A DNA stretch of 64,000 nt from Deltaproteobacteria bacterium. Its GTDB lineage: Bacteria; Bdellovibrionota; Bdellovibrionia; Bdellovibrionales; JAMPXM01. The DNA is taken from assembly GCA_017302795.1 (NCBI GenBank), contig JAFLCB010000002.1, forward strand, positions 310,001-374,000, given 5' to 3'. The notes below the pieces were generated by a model. The model saw only the letters and a program-made list of their open reading frames with translations. It made no database searches and was not told the origin of the DNA. A program made the position numbers and the translations under genes. Positions 35,684-43,359 of the stretch are shown here, in pieces; position 1 is the first letter of the stretch, and the number at the start of each line of letters is the position of its first letter.

Positions 35684-36364
35684 CTAGAATCTGACGGCAT
35701 CCAAAGAGGCCAACATTGCCGAGCAAGTGAATATCAAAGCATCTTCTGTTTCGACTGCATCTGAGACACCAGTTCGTCGTGGATCGACGAGTGCGGCATC
35801 AATAGACGACTTAATGACTGTACGCTCTGCAGCTGTCTCATTTCGACCCCAAAAGTTTCGAGCCATACGACGAATCACGTCGTCTTTTATTTCAGGCGTC
35901 AGTGCTGACGGAGCTGCCGTGAAATTGACCTGACCAAAGAACCGACGATCAGCTTGCGGTTTCGCTTTTTCGTCGTTGATCAAATCGAGACACATTTCAC
36001 CGCTTAAGTTCGTGATCGATAACCACATCGGACCGTTGACCGAGTCGGCTTTTCCGGTCTCCGTCACTTTTGCCTTCGCCGCGTTAGAGGCGTTGATAGT
36101 ATTTTGAGAAACAGTCTGAAGCCCAGTGATCGACTGCATCGAAACCAGCAGATTTTCCGAATGCGTGACTGTGACTGGCTTTGTGTCTTCATCGATGTTC
36201 AGCAGAGTGCTGCTTCCACCTGTCGAGCTCAGTTTCGTACTTTGCACGATCCCTGGGCTACAGTTTTGGAAGCCGATCATCAGAACCAAGGCTGCCATCG
36301 GAAGACCAGTTGATGCTAAGAGCTTTCGTTTCTGTGAGAGAGTCATTTCTTTAAATTTTTTCAT
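35684..36364 (-). CDS. FQNC-lipobox lipoprotein with DUF1592-like tail
   Basis: A 226-residue exported protein: signal TGLPMAALVLMIGFQNCSPG, with FQNC as the predicted lipid-anchor site. The C-terminal part RMARNFWGRNETAAERTVIKSSIDA and TEDALIFTCSAMLASLDAVRF resembles the end of DUF1592-type PSD1 modules (two-helix plus a conserved SAMLASx motif). It carries no CxxCH. It lies between the heme protein upstream and the Tat protein downstream, spacing 17-81 bases, so these are one operon. Role unknown. Confidence 0.7.
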   Translation of the reverse strand: MKKFKEMTLSQKRKLLASTGLPMAALVLMIGFQNCSPGIVQSTKLSSTGGSSTLLNIDEDTKPVTVTHSENLLVSMQSITGLQTVSQNTINASNAAKAKVTETGKADSVNGPMWLSITNLSGEMCLDLINDEKAKPQADRRFFGQVNFTAAPSALTPEIKDDVIRRMARNFWGRNETAAERTVIKSSIDAALVDPRRTGVSDAVETEDALIFTCSAMLASLDAVRF

Positions 36365-36381
36365 CTTATTACCCTACCCTC

Positions 36382-37695
36382 TTACTGAACACATTGTGGG
36401 TTGACTGCGACGTTCTCGTACATGCGGCGAGTGTGATAGCCATCGGCTTCAAACTGATCCGCGAGAGAGCGTACCAAAGACTCTTCGCCAGCAAGCGGTG
36501 TGCGTCGGCATACTGCTTGGAAGGCCTTTTTCACCATACAGCGCGAGAAACCTCGTGAGTCAGCAACTAGTCGGCCAAGACCTCCGAGACCAGAACCAGT
36601 TGTCGAACTTCTCCAACCAAACTGATCGGCGTTTTTACCAAGAGTCGCGTTGTTAACCCAGCTATTGTCGGTCATGCGGTAACCTTGCGGATATTCCGTC
36701 TGGTTACGTGTCATTTTGCCGAGAACAGCCGTCGAGATGGTCTGAGCGTTGTTGTTGAAGTCAACAAAGGCCCATGCACCGCGAAGTCCATCCATACCCG
36801 AATGACATGTCTTACAGGTCGTGAGGTACAGGTTAACGCTTCCAGAAGGTGTGCGCGTAACGTCTTGCGCGACGCGGTCATCAGGAGCATTACCATCAGC
36901 CCAACCAGCCATGTCGACACACATAAATTCCTGCATCATCTCTTCCACCGGTCGACGGTTAGTACCAGCGACAGCGTGAGCTTCGACGAATGCACGAGTT
37001 GTCAAAAGACCAGCTGGATCAGGATGGTTCACCGCAACTCCACCTTGCATCGCACGCTGCGGAGTTGCTGGAATCAGCACTGCCGAGGGCGAAAGACGAC
37101 GAGTTGCCAAGTCGTTATAGTGGTTATTGCTCTGTATGAAGTCGGCAAGCTCAACCTGGCGAATTGTCGCACCTGCAGGAAGCGCGGCAATGACTGTCGG
37201 ATCGACGCGGTAAGTGAAGTTACCGGTCAGCAGTTCTTTTGCGCTTCGAGTATCGGAATCGCGAACCACACCGATAAAGGTGGCAACGAAATCCGACATC
37301 GGAGCGCGGATTGTTTGCTCCCGAGTCGACATGATTTTCGCTACTTCACGAATCTGAACATCATAGAAGAGCGGATCCGAAGAAGCGATTGCAACTGCTG
37401 CCCGTGGATTTCCCGCTTTCAAAAGTGTTTCCATTTGAGTCAAGCGACTGTCGTCGATTGGAATTCGAACGGAAGTCACCGCCTGGAAAAGCTTCTGAGC
37501 GCGCATGCGTTCAGCTGATATAGAAGCCTGAGGATCAGGCCGAACTGCCGGAATTGGTGTTACCTGTGCCGTGGCATATGGCGCGGGAAACAGTGATACC
37601 GCGAGAACTGAGAGTGTTGCAGCCGATGCTGCAGATCCCAGTTTTTTAAACCCGCTTGAGAACATGTTGTCGTTCTCACTTCGAGACTTTTTCAT
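36382..37695 (-). CDS. Secreted c-type-heme, DUF1585-like protein
   Basis: A 437-residue exported protein from ATG 37695 (GGGGGG lies 5 bases upstream): signal LGSAASAATLSVLAVSLFPAPYATA. It holds TTCKTCHSGMDG, a c-type heme motif, and a C-terminal domain GFSRCMVKKAFQAVCRRTPLAGEESLVRSLADQF...YENVAVNPQC that fits DUF1585 (found in planctomycete-type PSD1 cytochrome c proteins). The middle has repeated helices. It is the first gene of a four-gene minus-strand block. It is likely to act in the periplasm in electron transfer or in sensing/oxidation chemistry. Confidence 0.75.
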   Translation of the reverse strand: MKKSRSENDNMFSSGFKKLGSAASAATLSVLAVSLFPAPYATAQVTPIPAVRPDPQASISAERMRAQKLFQAVTSVRIPIDDSRLTQMETLLKAGNPRAAVAIASSDPLFYDVQIREVAKIMSTREQTIRAPMSDFVATFIGVVRDSDTRSAKELLTGNFTYRVDPTVIAALPAGATIRQVELADFIQSNNHYNDLATRRLSPSAVLIPATPQRAMQGGVAVNHPDPAGLLTTRAFVEAHAVAGTNRRPVEEMMQEFMCVDMAGWADGNAPDDRVAQDVTRTPSGSVNLYLTTCKTCHSGMDGLRGAWAFVDFNNNAQTISTAVLGKMTRNQTEYPQGYRMTDNSWVNNATLGKNADQFGWRSSTTGSGLGGLGRLVADSRGFSRCMVKKAFQAVCRRTPLAGEESLVRSLADQFEADGYHTRRMYENVAVNPQCVQ

Positions 37696-37707
37696 CTTTC
37701 CCCCCAC

Positions 37708-38171
37708 CGACTTAGGTCTTGTCGGTCCAAATGCATCAGATCGTGAATACGAAAAGACGCGACCTCTGGATTAAGGTAGAGCAACTCTGGTGCCGTGACA
37801 TTTTCTGGCCAGAACGTATTGATCGCTAGACAGGTGTTCAGCTATTAGCATTTGTCGAAAGCGTAGACGCTTATGGAAAAACCACGGTGTCAGCTTTAAT
37901 ATAAAGTGTCCTTGGATCGTCACGATCGACAAGGCACTTCGGCGAGAACTGAGACAAGTCGTCGAAGATCAGTCTGAGGATCACCGATTTTGAGTTTGCT
38001 TACTTGTTTGTTGGCTTACAAAAGTGTTTCAAGGTGAAACGGTTTTGCAGCAGAAGCCGCAAATATTCAGACTGAGACATCGTTTAAGCAGGAAGGGTGT
38101 CTAACGTTTGATGGTCACTTCTAAAAGAGAATGGCCATATAGTTGTCGATTTAAGATTCAATTCTATTCTA
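37708..38171. other. Gene-free spacer between two minus-strand redox blocks
   Basis: 464 bases with no gene supported. It holds a short hairpin GTTTCA-AGG-TGAAAC (38026-38040) followed, on the minus strand, by a T-rich stretch; this may terminate the DUF3570/DUF4266/cytochrome block. It must also contain the promoter for the next block, but I cannot place it with confidence. The frame at 38084-38377 on the minus strand overlaps the cytochrome gene in another frame and is not supported. Confidence 0.5.
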
Positions 38172-38618
38172 CTAGAAGTGATTGTTGAGATAGGTGTTGA
38201 ATGCTGTGTTGGTGAATTCACCACCGCCGTGACCGGCACCGGGCGCAATCTTGGCAGCCACTGCTTTTCCGCCTCGTGCACAGATCTGAATGTAGGCGAA
38301 GGTTTGAACAGCGCTTGTCGCCGAATCAGCCGTTGGGGAGGGCGTATAAAAGCCTGATTGCACCGGCGTCGCGGCACCAGTTACTCCATGACAGTTAGCA
38401 CAGCTAGTTTTAAGGAAGTTTTCAACGATTGGCTGAATATCGGTGAGGGCTTGGGCCGGCGGTGATCCACATGCACCCGTAGTGGATGCGCCCGGCGTCG
38501 ACGTCGACAGATCGACAGAACAATTTTGAAAGCTGAGAATCATGACTGCTGCGGCCAAAGAAAAGAGAAGTGTATGGGCAAATGGTGGCCCACGGCGCTT
38601 AGAATCAGTTACAACCAC
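38172..38618 (-). CDS. c-type-heme FQNC lipoprotein
   Basis: A small exported protein of about 148 residues: signal TLLFSLAAAVMILSFQNCSVD with the same FQNC lipobox as two neighbours, and SCANCHGVTG, a c-type heme motif. The GTG at 38618 follows GGGGGCGG and overlaps the end of the DUF4266 gene by 14 bases, so translation is probably coupled; a longer frame from 38666 is possible. It is the third monoheme protein in this area. No further family match. Confidence 0.65.
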   Translation of the reverse strand: MVVTDSKRRGPPFAHTLLFSLAAAVMILSFQNCSVDLSTSTPGASTTGACGSPPAQALTDIQPIVENFLKTSCANCHGVTGAATPVQSGFYTPSPTADSATSAVQTFAYIQICARGGKAVAAKIAPGAGHGGGEFTNTAFNTYLNNHF

Positions 38619-38862
38619 AACCGCCCCCGGCTCCACCGAAACCACCAACGGATCCCTCGCGGGCATTGAACATATGATTCATACTCGCTTGCTCTTTCGG
38701 GGCCCCAACAAGTTGCATTCCATTTTTCGAAAGCGTTCCGCGTTCGAAGGCGCTTACTTTCTTTCCAATCAAACTGCATGCAGGCATCGTCAAAAGAGTG
38801 ATTCCCGCTAGCGAAAGAACTAATAAGCTCCTCAAGTTTGATTTAAATGAAAGTCGCACCAT
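38605..38862 (-). CDS. DUF4266 protein, small lipoprotein
   Basis: About 85 residues from ATG 38862, where GGAGG lies 9 bases upstream; a TTG at 38871 overlapping the TlpA stop is less likely. Signal: LLVLSLAGITLLTMPAC, a lipobox-like Cys. The C-terminus is FGGAGGGCGCN, the Gly/Cys tail that marks DUF4266 (pattern EGSxGGxGxxGGGCGCN, seen here as REGSVGGFGGAGGGCGCN). Family function is unknown; DUF4266 genes occur with DUF3570, TlpA-like thioredoxins and ApbE in other genomes as I recall. Placement here is the same apart from the distant apbE. Confidence 0.8.
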   Translation of the reverse strand: MVRLSFKSNLRSLLVLSLAGITLLTMPACSLIGKKVSAFERGTLSKNGMQLVGAPKEQASMNHMFNAREGSVGGFGGAGGGCGCN

Positions 38863-38867
38863 TGGAA

Positions 38868-39440
38868 TCAACCTCCAGTCAGGATTTTTTTAATTTCAGC
38901 ATCGATTTTTTTATCGTCCCCTTCACGGAAAGCTTCGTGGACTTTAACAACTTTACCCTCAGACAGGATAAACGAAGTTGGCATTTTCTGAATGCCTAGC
39001 TCCTGGGAAACCTTTTGTCCCTTGTCATGGACGAGATCGAAACCCACCGGGTGATCTTTTAAAAATGATTTTGCATCATTCATGTTGTCGTCGACATTCA
39101 CGCCGATCACGACCAGTTTGCCTTTATATTTTTTGTGGAGCTTCGCTAGGGCAGGGAGCTCGATTTTGCACGGCTCACACCAGCTAGCCCAAAAATCGAC
39201 AATGACGACTTTACCTTTTAGCTTCTTGGCCATGTCGACTTTATCTTTCCCGGCGAACTGGGACACTTTAATGATCGGGAACTGGTCGCCCTCTTTAATA
39301 TTAAGTTTGCCATCGGCATACGCGTTCGATGACGAAAGACTAATCCCCGCGCCTAACAAAACCGTGGCCGTCGCAATCGCAAGCTTACGAATGTTCGAAA
39401 ACGTCTCATTTCGAGAAAAACCAATCAATGATGCCGTCAT
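38868..39440 (-). CDS. TlpA-like periplasmic thioredoxin
   Basis: A 190-residue exported thioredoxin-fold protein: signal TATVLLGAGISLSSSNAYA, then KVVIVDFWASWCEPCKIELPAL with the redox site WCEPC, then KLVVIGVNVDDN and QKMPTSFILSEG (cis-proline MPT). It is likely a thiol reductase in the periplasm, for example keeping cysteines of a partner (such as the CGC tail of DUF4266 or cytochrome c heme motifs) reduced, which is inference. GGGGG lies upstream of the ATG. It lies between DUF3570 and DUF4266 with short gaps, one operon. Confidence 0.93.
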   Translation of the reverse strand: MTASLIGFSRNETFSNIRKLAIATATVLLGAGISLSSSNAYADGKLNIKEGDQFPIIKVSQFAGKDKVDMAKKLKGKVVIVDFWASWCEPCKIELPALAKLHKKYKGKLVVIGVNVDDNMNDAKSFLKDHPVGFDLVHDKGQKVSQELGIQKMPTSFILSEGKVVKVHEAFREGDDKKIDAEIKKILTGG

Positions 39441-39481
39441 AGTGCCCCCACTAGAACTTGAAAATTTAGTTTAGCTGAAAA

Positions 39482-40588
39482 TCAGAATTTTGTCGAAATG
39501 CCAAAGCCAACGACAAACGCTGAAATCGCTAGTTTCTTATCGTCAGAAAGCGTCGAAAGATTACCAGCATCTGTCGCATCATCAAAAGATTGCCCGAAGT
39601 ATTCCAATTTGAGAGAAAAATTGGTTTTCTCTGTCATATTATAGGACGGTCGAAAGCCGATTGTATAAGAGTTGTACGTTGCGAGTGTGTTATTGCCTGA
39701 GTAAAAAACGCCGGGATCATTGATGTAATAGTCCTGGTAGAACTTCGCCTTGGATTGAATGTAAAATCTTAGAGTCATTGCGATTTCAAGTTTTCGACTA
39801 ATTTCTCTAGTTATTCGCTCTTCGATCGTGTGCGACATCACATCCCAACTGTCTTGGTAGAGTCGATAGGAAGTTGCGAATGAGGTTTTCAGTCCCGGTA
39901 CAAACACATTGTACTTGGCGCCGATTGCATGGCGATTTCTAGTCCGTGGGTGGTTCTCGCTTAAAGCGCTGATGGTCGTTCCGCCGGAGATCAGTTTTGC
40001 CCGCCGGTAGGGACTCGCTATATAGCCATTTTCAACCTTGAAATCATAAATCACTTGAAGAAGGGAATTCTTCGAGATGATTTGCGAGAGCGAAAGGGCA
40101 TAGGACTGTGCCTGCATTGTTTCGCGAAATGAGTTATTGGCCGTCGCCGTGATCACGTTATCGACCGTACCAAAGCCAAATCCCACTACGGTGTTCTTTG
40201 TAAAGAACTCGCGCGACCCTCCGGCGCTAATGGATTTTGAAGAATAGTCCTTTTCGTCAGACGTGACAACACCGACAGAAAGTGTGCCGTCCGGGATTTG
40301 AGACTCATAGTTGATCTGATATTCTTGTCGAAAATCTTCGATCACTCCGCGGGACGAAAACGTTTTTACTTCGCTTGATGCGCTGGTCAGAACATCTTGG
40401 GCAATGTGCGCGGAAACTTTCATGCGATCTTCGTTAAACGTAGACCCAAGTTCGATGGCAGGTGAAAGCACCTGGGTCCAGCTGTCGTCATAAAACCGAA
40501 CCACGGTAGAGAACTCATTTTCTGCATGCGCACCGTTGACGGAGAGCATGGTCACGCAAGCTACGATTACTGGCAAAAGTAACTTCAT
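39482..40588 (-). CDS. DUF3570 outer-membrane-barrel-like protein
   Basis: A 368-residue exported protein: signal MKLLLPVIVACVTMLSVNGAHA, then a beta-strand-rich protein with alternating pattern typical of outer-membrane barrels (SYRLYQDSWDVMSHTIEERITREI, LEIAMTLRFYIQSKAKFYQDYY, FSLKLEYFGQSFDD) and a C-terminus GFGISTKF that ends in Phe. The 'YRLYQDSWDVMSHTIE' and 'LRFYIQSKAKFYQDYY' stretches fit DUF3570. The start overlaps the SH3 protein's stop by 4 bases (ATGA). Likely an outer-membrane component working with TlpA and DUF4266. Confidence 0.8.
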   Translation of the reverse strand: MKLLLPVIVACVTMLSVNGAHAENEFSTVVRFYDDSWTQVLSPAIELGSTFNEDRMKVSAHIAQDVLTSASSEVKTFSSRGVIEDFRQEYQINYESQIPDGTLSVGVVTSDEKDYSSKSISAGGSREFFTKNTVVGFGFGTVDNVITATANNSFRETMQAQSYALSLSQIISKNSLLQVIYDFKVENGYIASPYRRAKLISGGTTISALSENHPRTRNRHAIGAKYNVFVPGLKTSFATSYRLYQDSWDVMSHTIEERITREISRKLEIAMTLRFYIQSKAKFYQDYYINDPGVFYSGNNTLATYNSYTIGFRPSYNMTEKTNFSLKLEYFGQSFDDATDAGNLSTLSDDKKLAISAFVVGFGISTKF

Positions 40589-41349
40589 AAGCCAACCTCG
40601 AGGCTTGCTTGAATACCAGTTGAAACTAAACTGTTGTTTTGATTGTACATCGCCGCTTGCGCGCCGGCGATTGCAATAGAGGCAAAGCCTTCGATATTGT
40701 ATCGAATGCCGAGAGTCGCGTTCATGAAGACGTTGAGCTTTGAACTGCCGGAAAAGATCGTGTTGTCTGCTCCGGGACTAAAGATTCCAAGTCCGTAGGT
40801 AACAAACCCAGAAACAGACCCCACGAGTAGCGAATCGTTTCCGATTTCGCCTCCAAACACCGATCCGTTGGCGACGGGAGTAATCCATTGGCCAGCAAAT
40901 CCCTTGGTGTAAAATCCTGGACTTAAATAGTGCATATAGCCGACGGTCCATAGCGATTGCTGATCGCGGAAGCTGCTAAATGTCACCTGTGCGGCCTTAC
41001 TGATCAGAGCAACTGCTCCATACTTAGATAGGTCGTCCTCATCTTCATCCTCTCCACCAACTTTGATTGGACCATTGGCAGGAATGAATCCGATGGCTCT
41101 CTGTTTTTCACCAAGCTTCACAAGAACTCGATAAAAGCGTCCCGCTTCACTCGAAACGATTTCGTTGGCTGCTTTAACTTCTGTATTGAGAGGTAAGACC
41201 GCGAGAACGCGGAACCGTTCCCCGGGTCCAGAGTACACAGGCACATCCGGCGCTGTGGTCGACAGAGTCAGTGCAGCAAGCACAGTCGATGGAACGCTAG
41301 CGGCAATTACGCACGCTAAAGCGCCGGCCGTCAAAACGGCTTTTTTCAT
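40585..41349 (-). CDS. SH3-domain barrel-like protein
   Basis: About 254 residues from ATG 41349 (MKKAVLTAGALACVIAASVPSTVLA, a signal peptide). The N-terminal part APDVPVYSGPGERFRVLAVLPLNTEVKA is a bacterial SH3-like domain. An acidic linker (EDEDED) follows. The rest looks like beta strands of an outer-membrane barrel or membrane-attached beta domain (GYMHYLSPGFYTKGFAG, FVTYGLGIFS, LNVFMNATLGIRYNIEG, IQASLEVGL). It opens the block with DUF3570. The much longer open frame reaching 42060 is an artefact of the antisense lysine-proline repeats. Confidence 0.7.
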   Translation of the reverse strand: MKKAVLTAGALACVIAASVPSTVLAALTLSTTAPDVPVYSGPGERFRVLAVLPLNTEVKAANEIVSSEAGRFYRVLVKLGEKQRAIGFIPANGPIKVGGEDEDEDDLSKYGAVALISKAAQVTFSSFRDQQSLWTVGYMHYLSPGFYTKGFAGQWITPVANGSVFGGEIGNDSLLVGSVSGFVTYGLGIFSPGADNTIFSGSSKLNVFMNATLGIRYNIEGFASIAIAGAQAAMYNQNNSLVSTGIQASLEVGL

Positions 41350-41497
41350 GAACCACTTCACGAAAACTGTTCCGGCGCTATTCAACAAGACTTGGGTGGT
41401 CGTTTCAGTCACGCCTTCTAGTGTTAAGGTGTCACAACGTCTGGTCAATGACGGACAATAGAGACAAGCAGCTGATTTTTGTTTTATTCTATTTGCG

Positions 41498-43327
41498 ATG
41501 ATACATCCGGCTTCGACATCGGCTCGTTCACACGTTTTTCGTATCTTTGCAGCGTTCATGGTAGCTTTTGTGCTTTCCGCTGGAGGATCCGCAACGCCCT
41601 GGGGTCCTGCAGCATGGGCCCAAGATGACGACGTTCCAACACCAGATGAAATTGAAAACACCGCGGATGCTGGTGGCCTTCCTTCCACTGATGACGATAG
41701 TCCAGACGCGGTCGTTAAACCGGTGAAAAAGGTCAAAAAACCAAAACCAAAGCCAAAGCCAAAGCCAAAACCAAAACCCGAAGCAAAGTCTAAACCCGCA
41801 ACGAAAAAGTCGCCCTCCAAACAAGTACAAGTAGCGAAAAAGGAGCCTGCGAAAAAAGCCGTTAGAAAGGCGCCCGAAAAGCCAGGAAAAAAAGCCGGCT
41901 CTAAAAGCACCGACGCGGACGCTGAGGCCATTGACGAAGAAGAGGAAAAGGTCTCAGAAAAGGCGGAGGAGGAGGTTGCTTCCGAGCCTGAAGAGCGCGA
42001 TCCCGTAAAGATGAGCGCCAACGCAAAAGAAATTTCAATTCGAACAGTCGCTGTAGCCAAAATTCTCGTAACACGGGACGCGCGCAGTTACGTTCCCGCT
42101 GGTACGGAGGCGCGACTTTCAGAGCGGCTTCTGCAAGATTTGAAGGCAAAAACTTATTTTGATCCCAGGCCGCTTGAGGGTGCTGTCGACCTTAGGTCGC
42201 GCAGCGGTGCGATCTCAGCCGCCGCCAAAAAAGCTGGTGTAAACGGGGTCCTGATACTCGAGATCGGCCTCGAAGAAATCCTCGGAACACTGAGTACGGT
42301 GTCCGGTCGGAAAGTGAAAGGATTTGAATTTCGTTACAAGGTTGGTGAACTAGAAGAGAAAAATGCGGTCTCAATCTTAAGTGATCGTATTATTGAGGGT
42401 ATCGTTCAAGTGACCCCCTACCGTGGATTCTTGACCTCGGTGGCGCGGTCTTCCGCCACGGTGAATCTTGGTTCTGATCACTCCGTTAAAGAGGGAGATA
42501 TTCTCGAACTCTTTGAATTTCGTCGTCCCAACATGAACTCCACTCGTCGGTTGATCTCAGAAGTCAAAGTCACAAAAGTCGACGGCCCAAGCGAGAGTAC
42601 TGTTGGTCCGATCGAAGGGCGTAGCTTCATTGTCGAGCCGTTTGCGAAAGTCAGCTATTCGATTTCCAAAACAATGGCTGTTGAAGCGACAGATCACAGT
42701 GTGGTCTCGGGACGTTGGTGGCTTGGTTTTGGAGGTCAATTAGTATCATTTGGCGCAGAGGCGGCAGCGCCAAAATATGAATCGCGACTCTTCAAAGTAA
42801 ATGGTGCTCCCTTTGGCTATGTGACAGGTGGAAACGACATTCTTACTTTTCGCGGAGCCTTTGCAAGTGCGAGATCCGAAACCGAAACGTTGAACTTCTT
42901 CGATTTGGAAGGGCTCTACTCGGTTTATCAAATCGGCGGAGCGCAATCGGCGTGGAATTTTTCTGCGGGCGGCCGCATTCTTTTGATCAATGTTGTGGCT
43001 TTGCCAAACGCCCTGACAGCCCTCACCTCAACAAATATTATTTCACCGATGCTCGAGGCCAAATACAGCTACGTACCGAAAGGGCGGGTGCGACTTGGAT
43101 TCACGGGCGAGGTGTTTTGGCCCGTGTACACGTCGGGTGCGGATTTTGGTGCTTTGATTTTTGCGTTTGGCGCTGGAGCAGGGGTTAATATGCAGCTGGC
43201 GATCACTTCACAGCTGGGAATTGATGTCTTTGGAAAACTTCGCTATCTCCGACGTCCTATCGAGGGCCAAAGCGGAGTTCAGGAACGGCAAACGCTTTTG
43301 GGCGCTGGGCTGATTTTCTCGTTCTAG
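41498..43327 (+). CDS. Predicted outer-membrane barrel with lysine/proline repeat linker
   Basis: A 609-residue exported protein. Signal: VFRIFAAFMVAFVLSAGGSA, then an acidic stretch, a low-complexity KPKPKPKPKP tract (residues about 75-100), further Lys/Pro/Glu-rich linker, a domain with GTEARLSERLLQDLKAKTYFDPRPL and VNGVLILEIGLEEILGTLS (periplasmic part, resembles CsgG/TolB-like half repeats), and from about residue 390 beta strands ending LLGAGLIFSF, as in outer-membrane barrels. It is divergent from the SH3/DUF3570 block. The linker could cross peptidoglycan, by analogy with other K/P-rich linkers (inference). Confidence 0.7.
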   Translation: MIHPASTSARSHVFRIFAAFMVAFVLSAGGSATPWGPAAWAQDDDVPTPDEIENTADAGGLPSTDDDSPDAVVKPVKKVKKPKPKPKPKPKPKPEAKSKPATKKSPSKQVQVAKKEPAKKAVRKAPEKPGKKAGSKSTDADAEAIDEEEEKVSEKAEEEVASEPEERDPVKMSANAKEISIRTVAVAKILVTRDARSYVPAGTEARLSERLLQDLKAKTYFDPRPLEGAVDLRSRSGAISAAAKKAGVNGVLILEIGLEEILGTLSTVSGRKVKGFEFRYKVGELEEKNAVSILSDRIIEGIVQVTPYRGFLTSVARSSATVNLGSDHSVKEGDILELFEFRRPNMNSTRRLISEVKVTKVDGPSESTVGPIEGRSFIVEPFAKVSYSISKTMAVEATDHSVVSGRWWLGFGGQLVSFGAEAAAPKYESRLFKVNGAPFGYVTGGNDILTFRGAFASARSETETLNFFDLEGLYSVYQIGGAQSAWNFSAGGRILLINVVALPNALTALTSTNIISPMLEAKYSYVPKGRVRLGFTGEVFWPVYTSGADFGALIFAFGAGAGVNMQLAITSQLGIDVFGKLRYLRRPIEGQSGVQERQTLLGAGLIFSF

Positions 43328-43359
43328 TTTTTTCTTACAAAGCGTGGGTATCATCATTT

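Noticed and set aside
36685-37518. Plus-strand open frame (277 codons) opposite the heme-protein gene
   Set aside because: It is antisense to a gene with signal peptide and CxxCH, is unusually Cys/His/Arg-rich, and has no ribosome binding site.
41741-41780. Possible CRISPR-like short repeat array
   Set aside because: The repeat is an in-frame Lys-Pro codon repeat inside a protein, with no spacers.
40585-42060. Long minus-strand open frame (491 codons) extending beyond the SH3-domain start
   Set aside because: The first ~240 codons are antisense to the Lys/Pro-repeat protein (FGFGFG stretch) and lack a start signal; the real start is ATG 41349 with a signal peptide.
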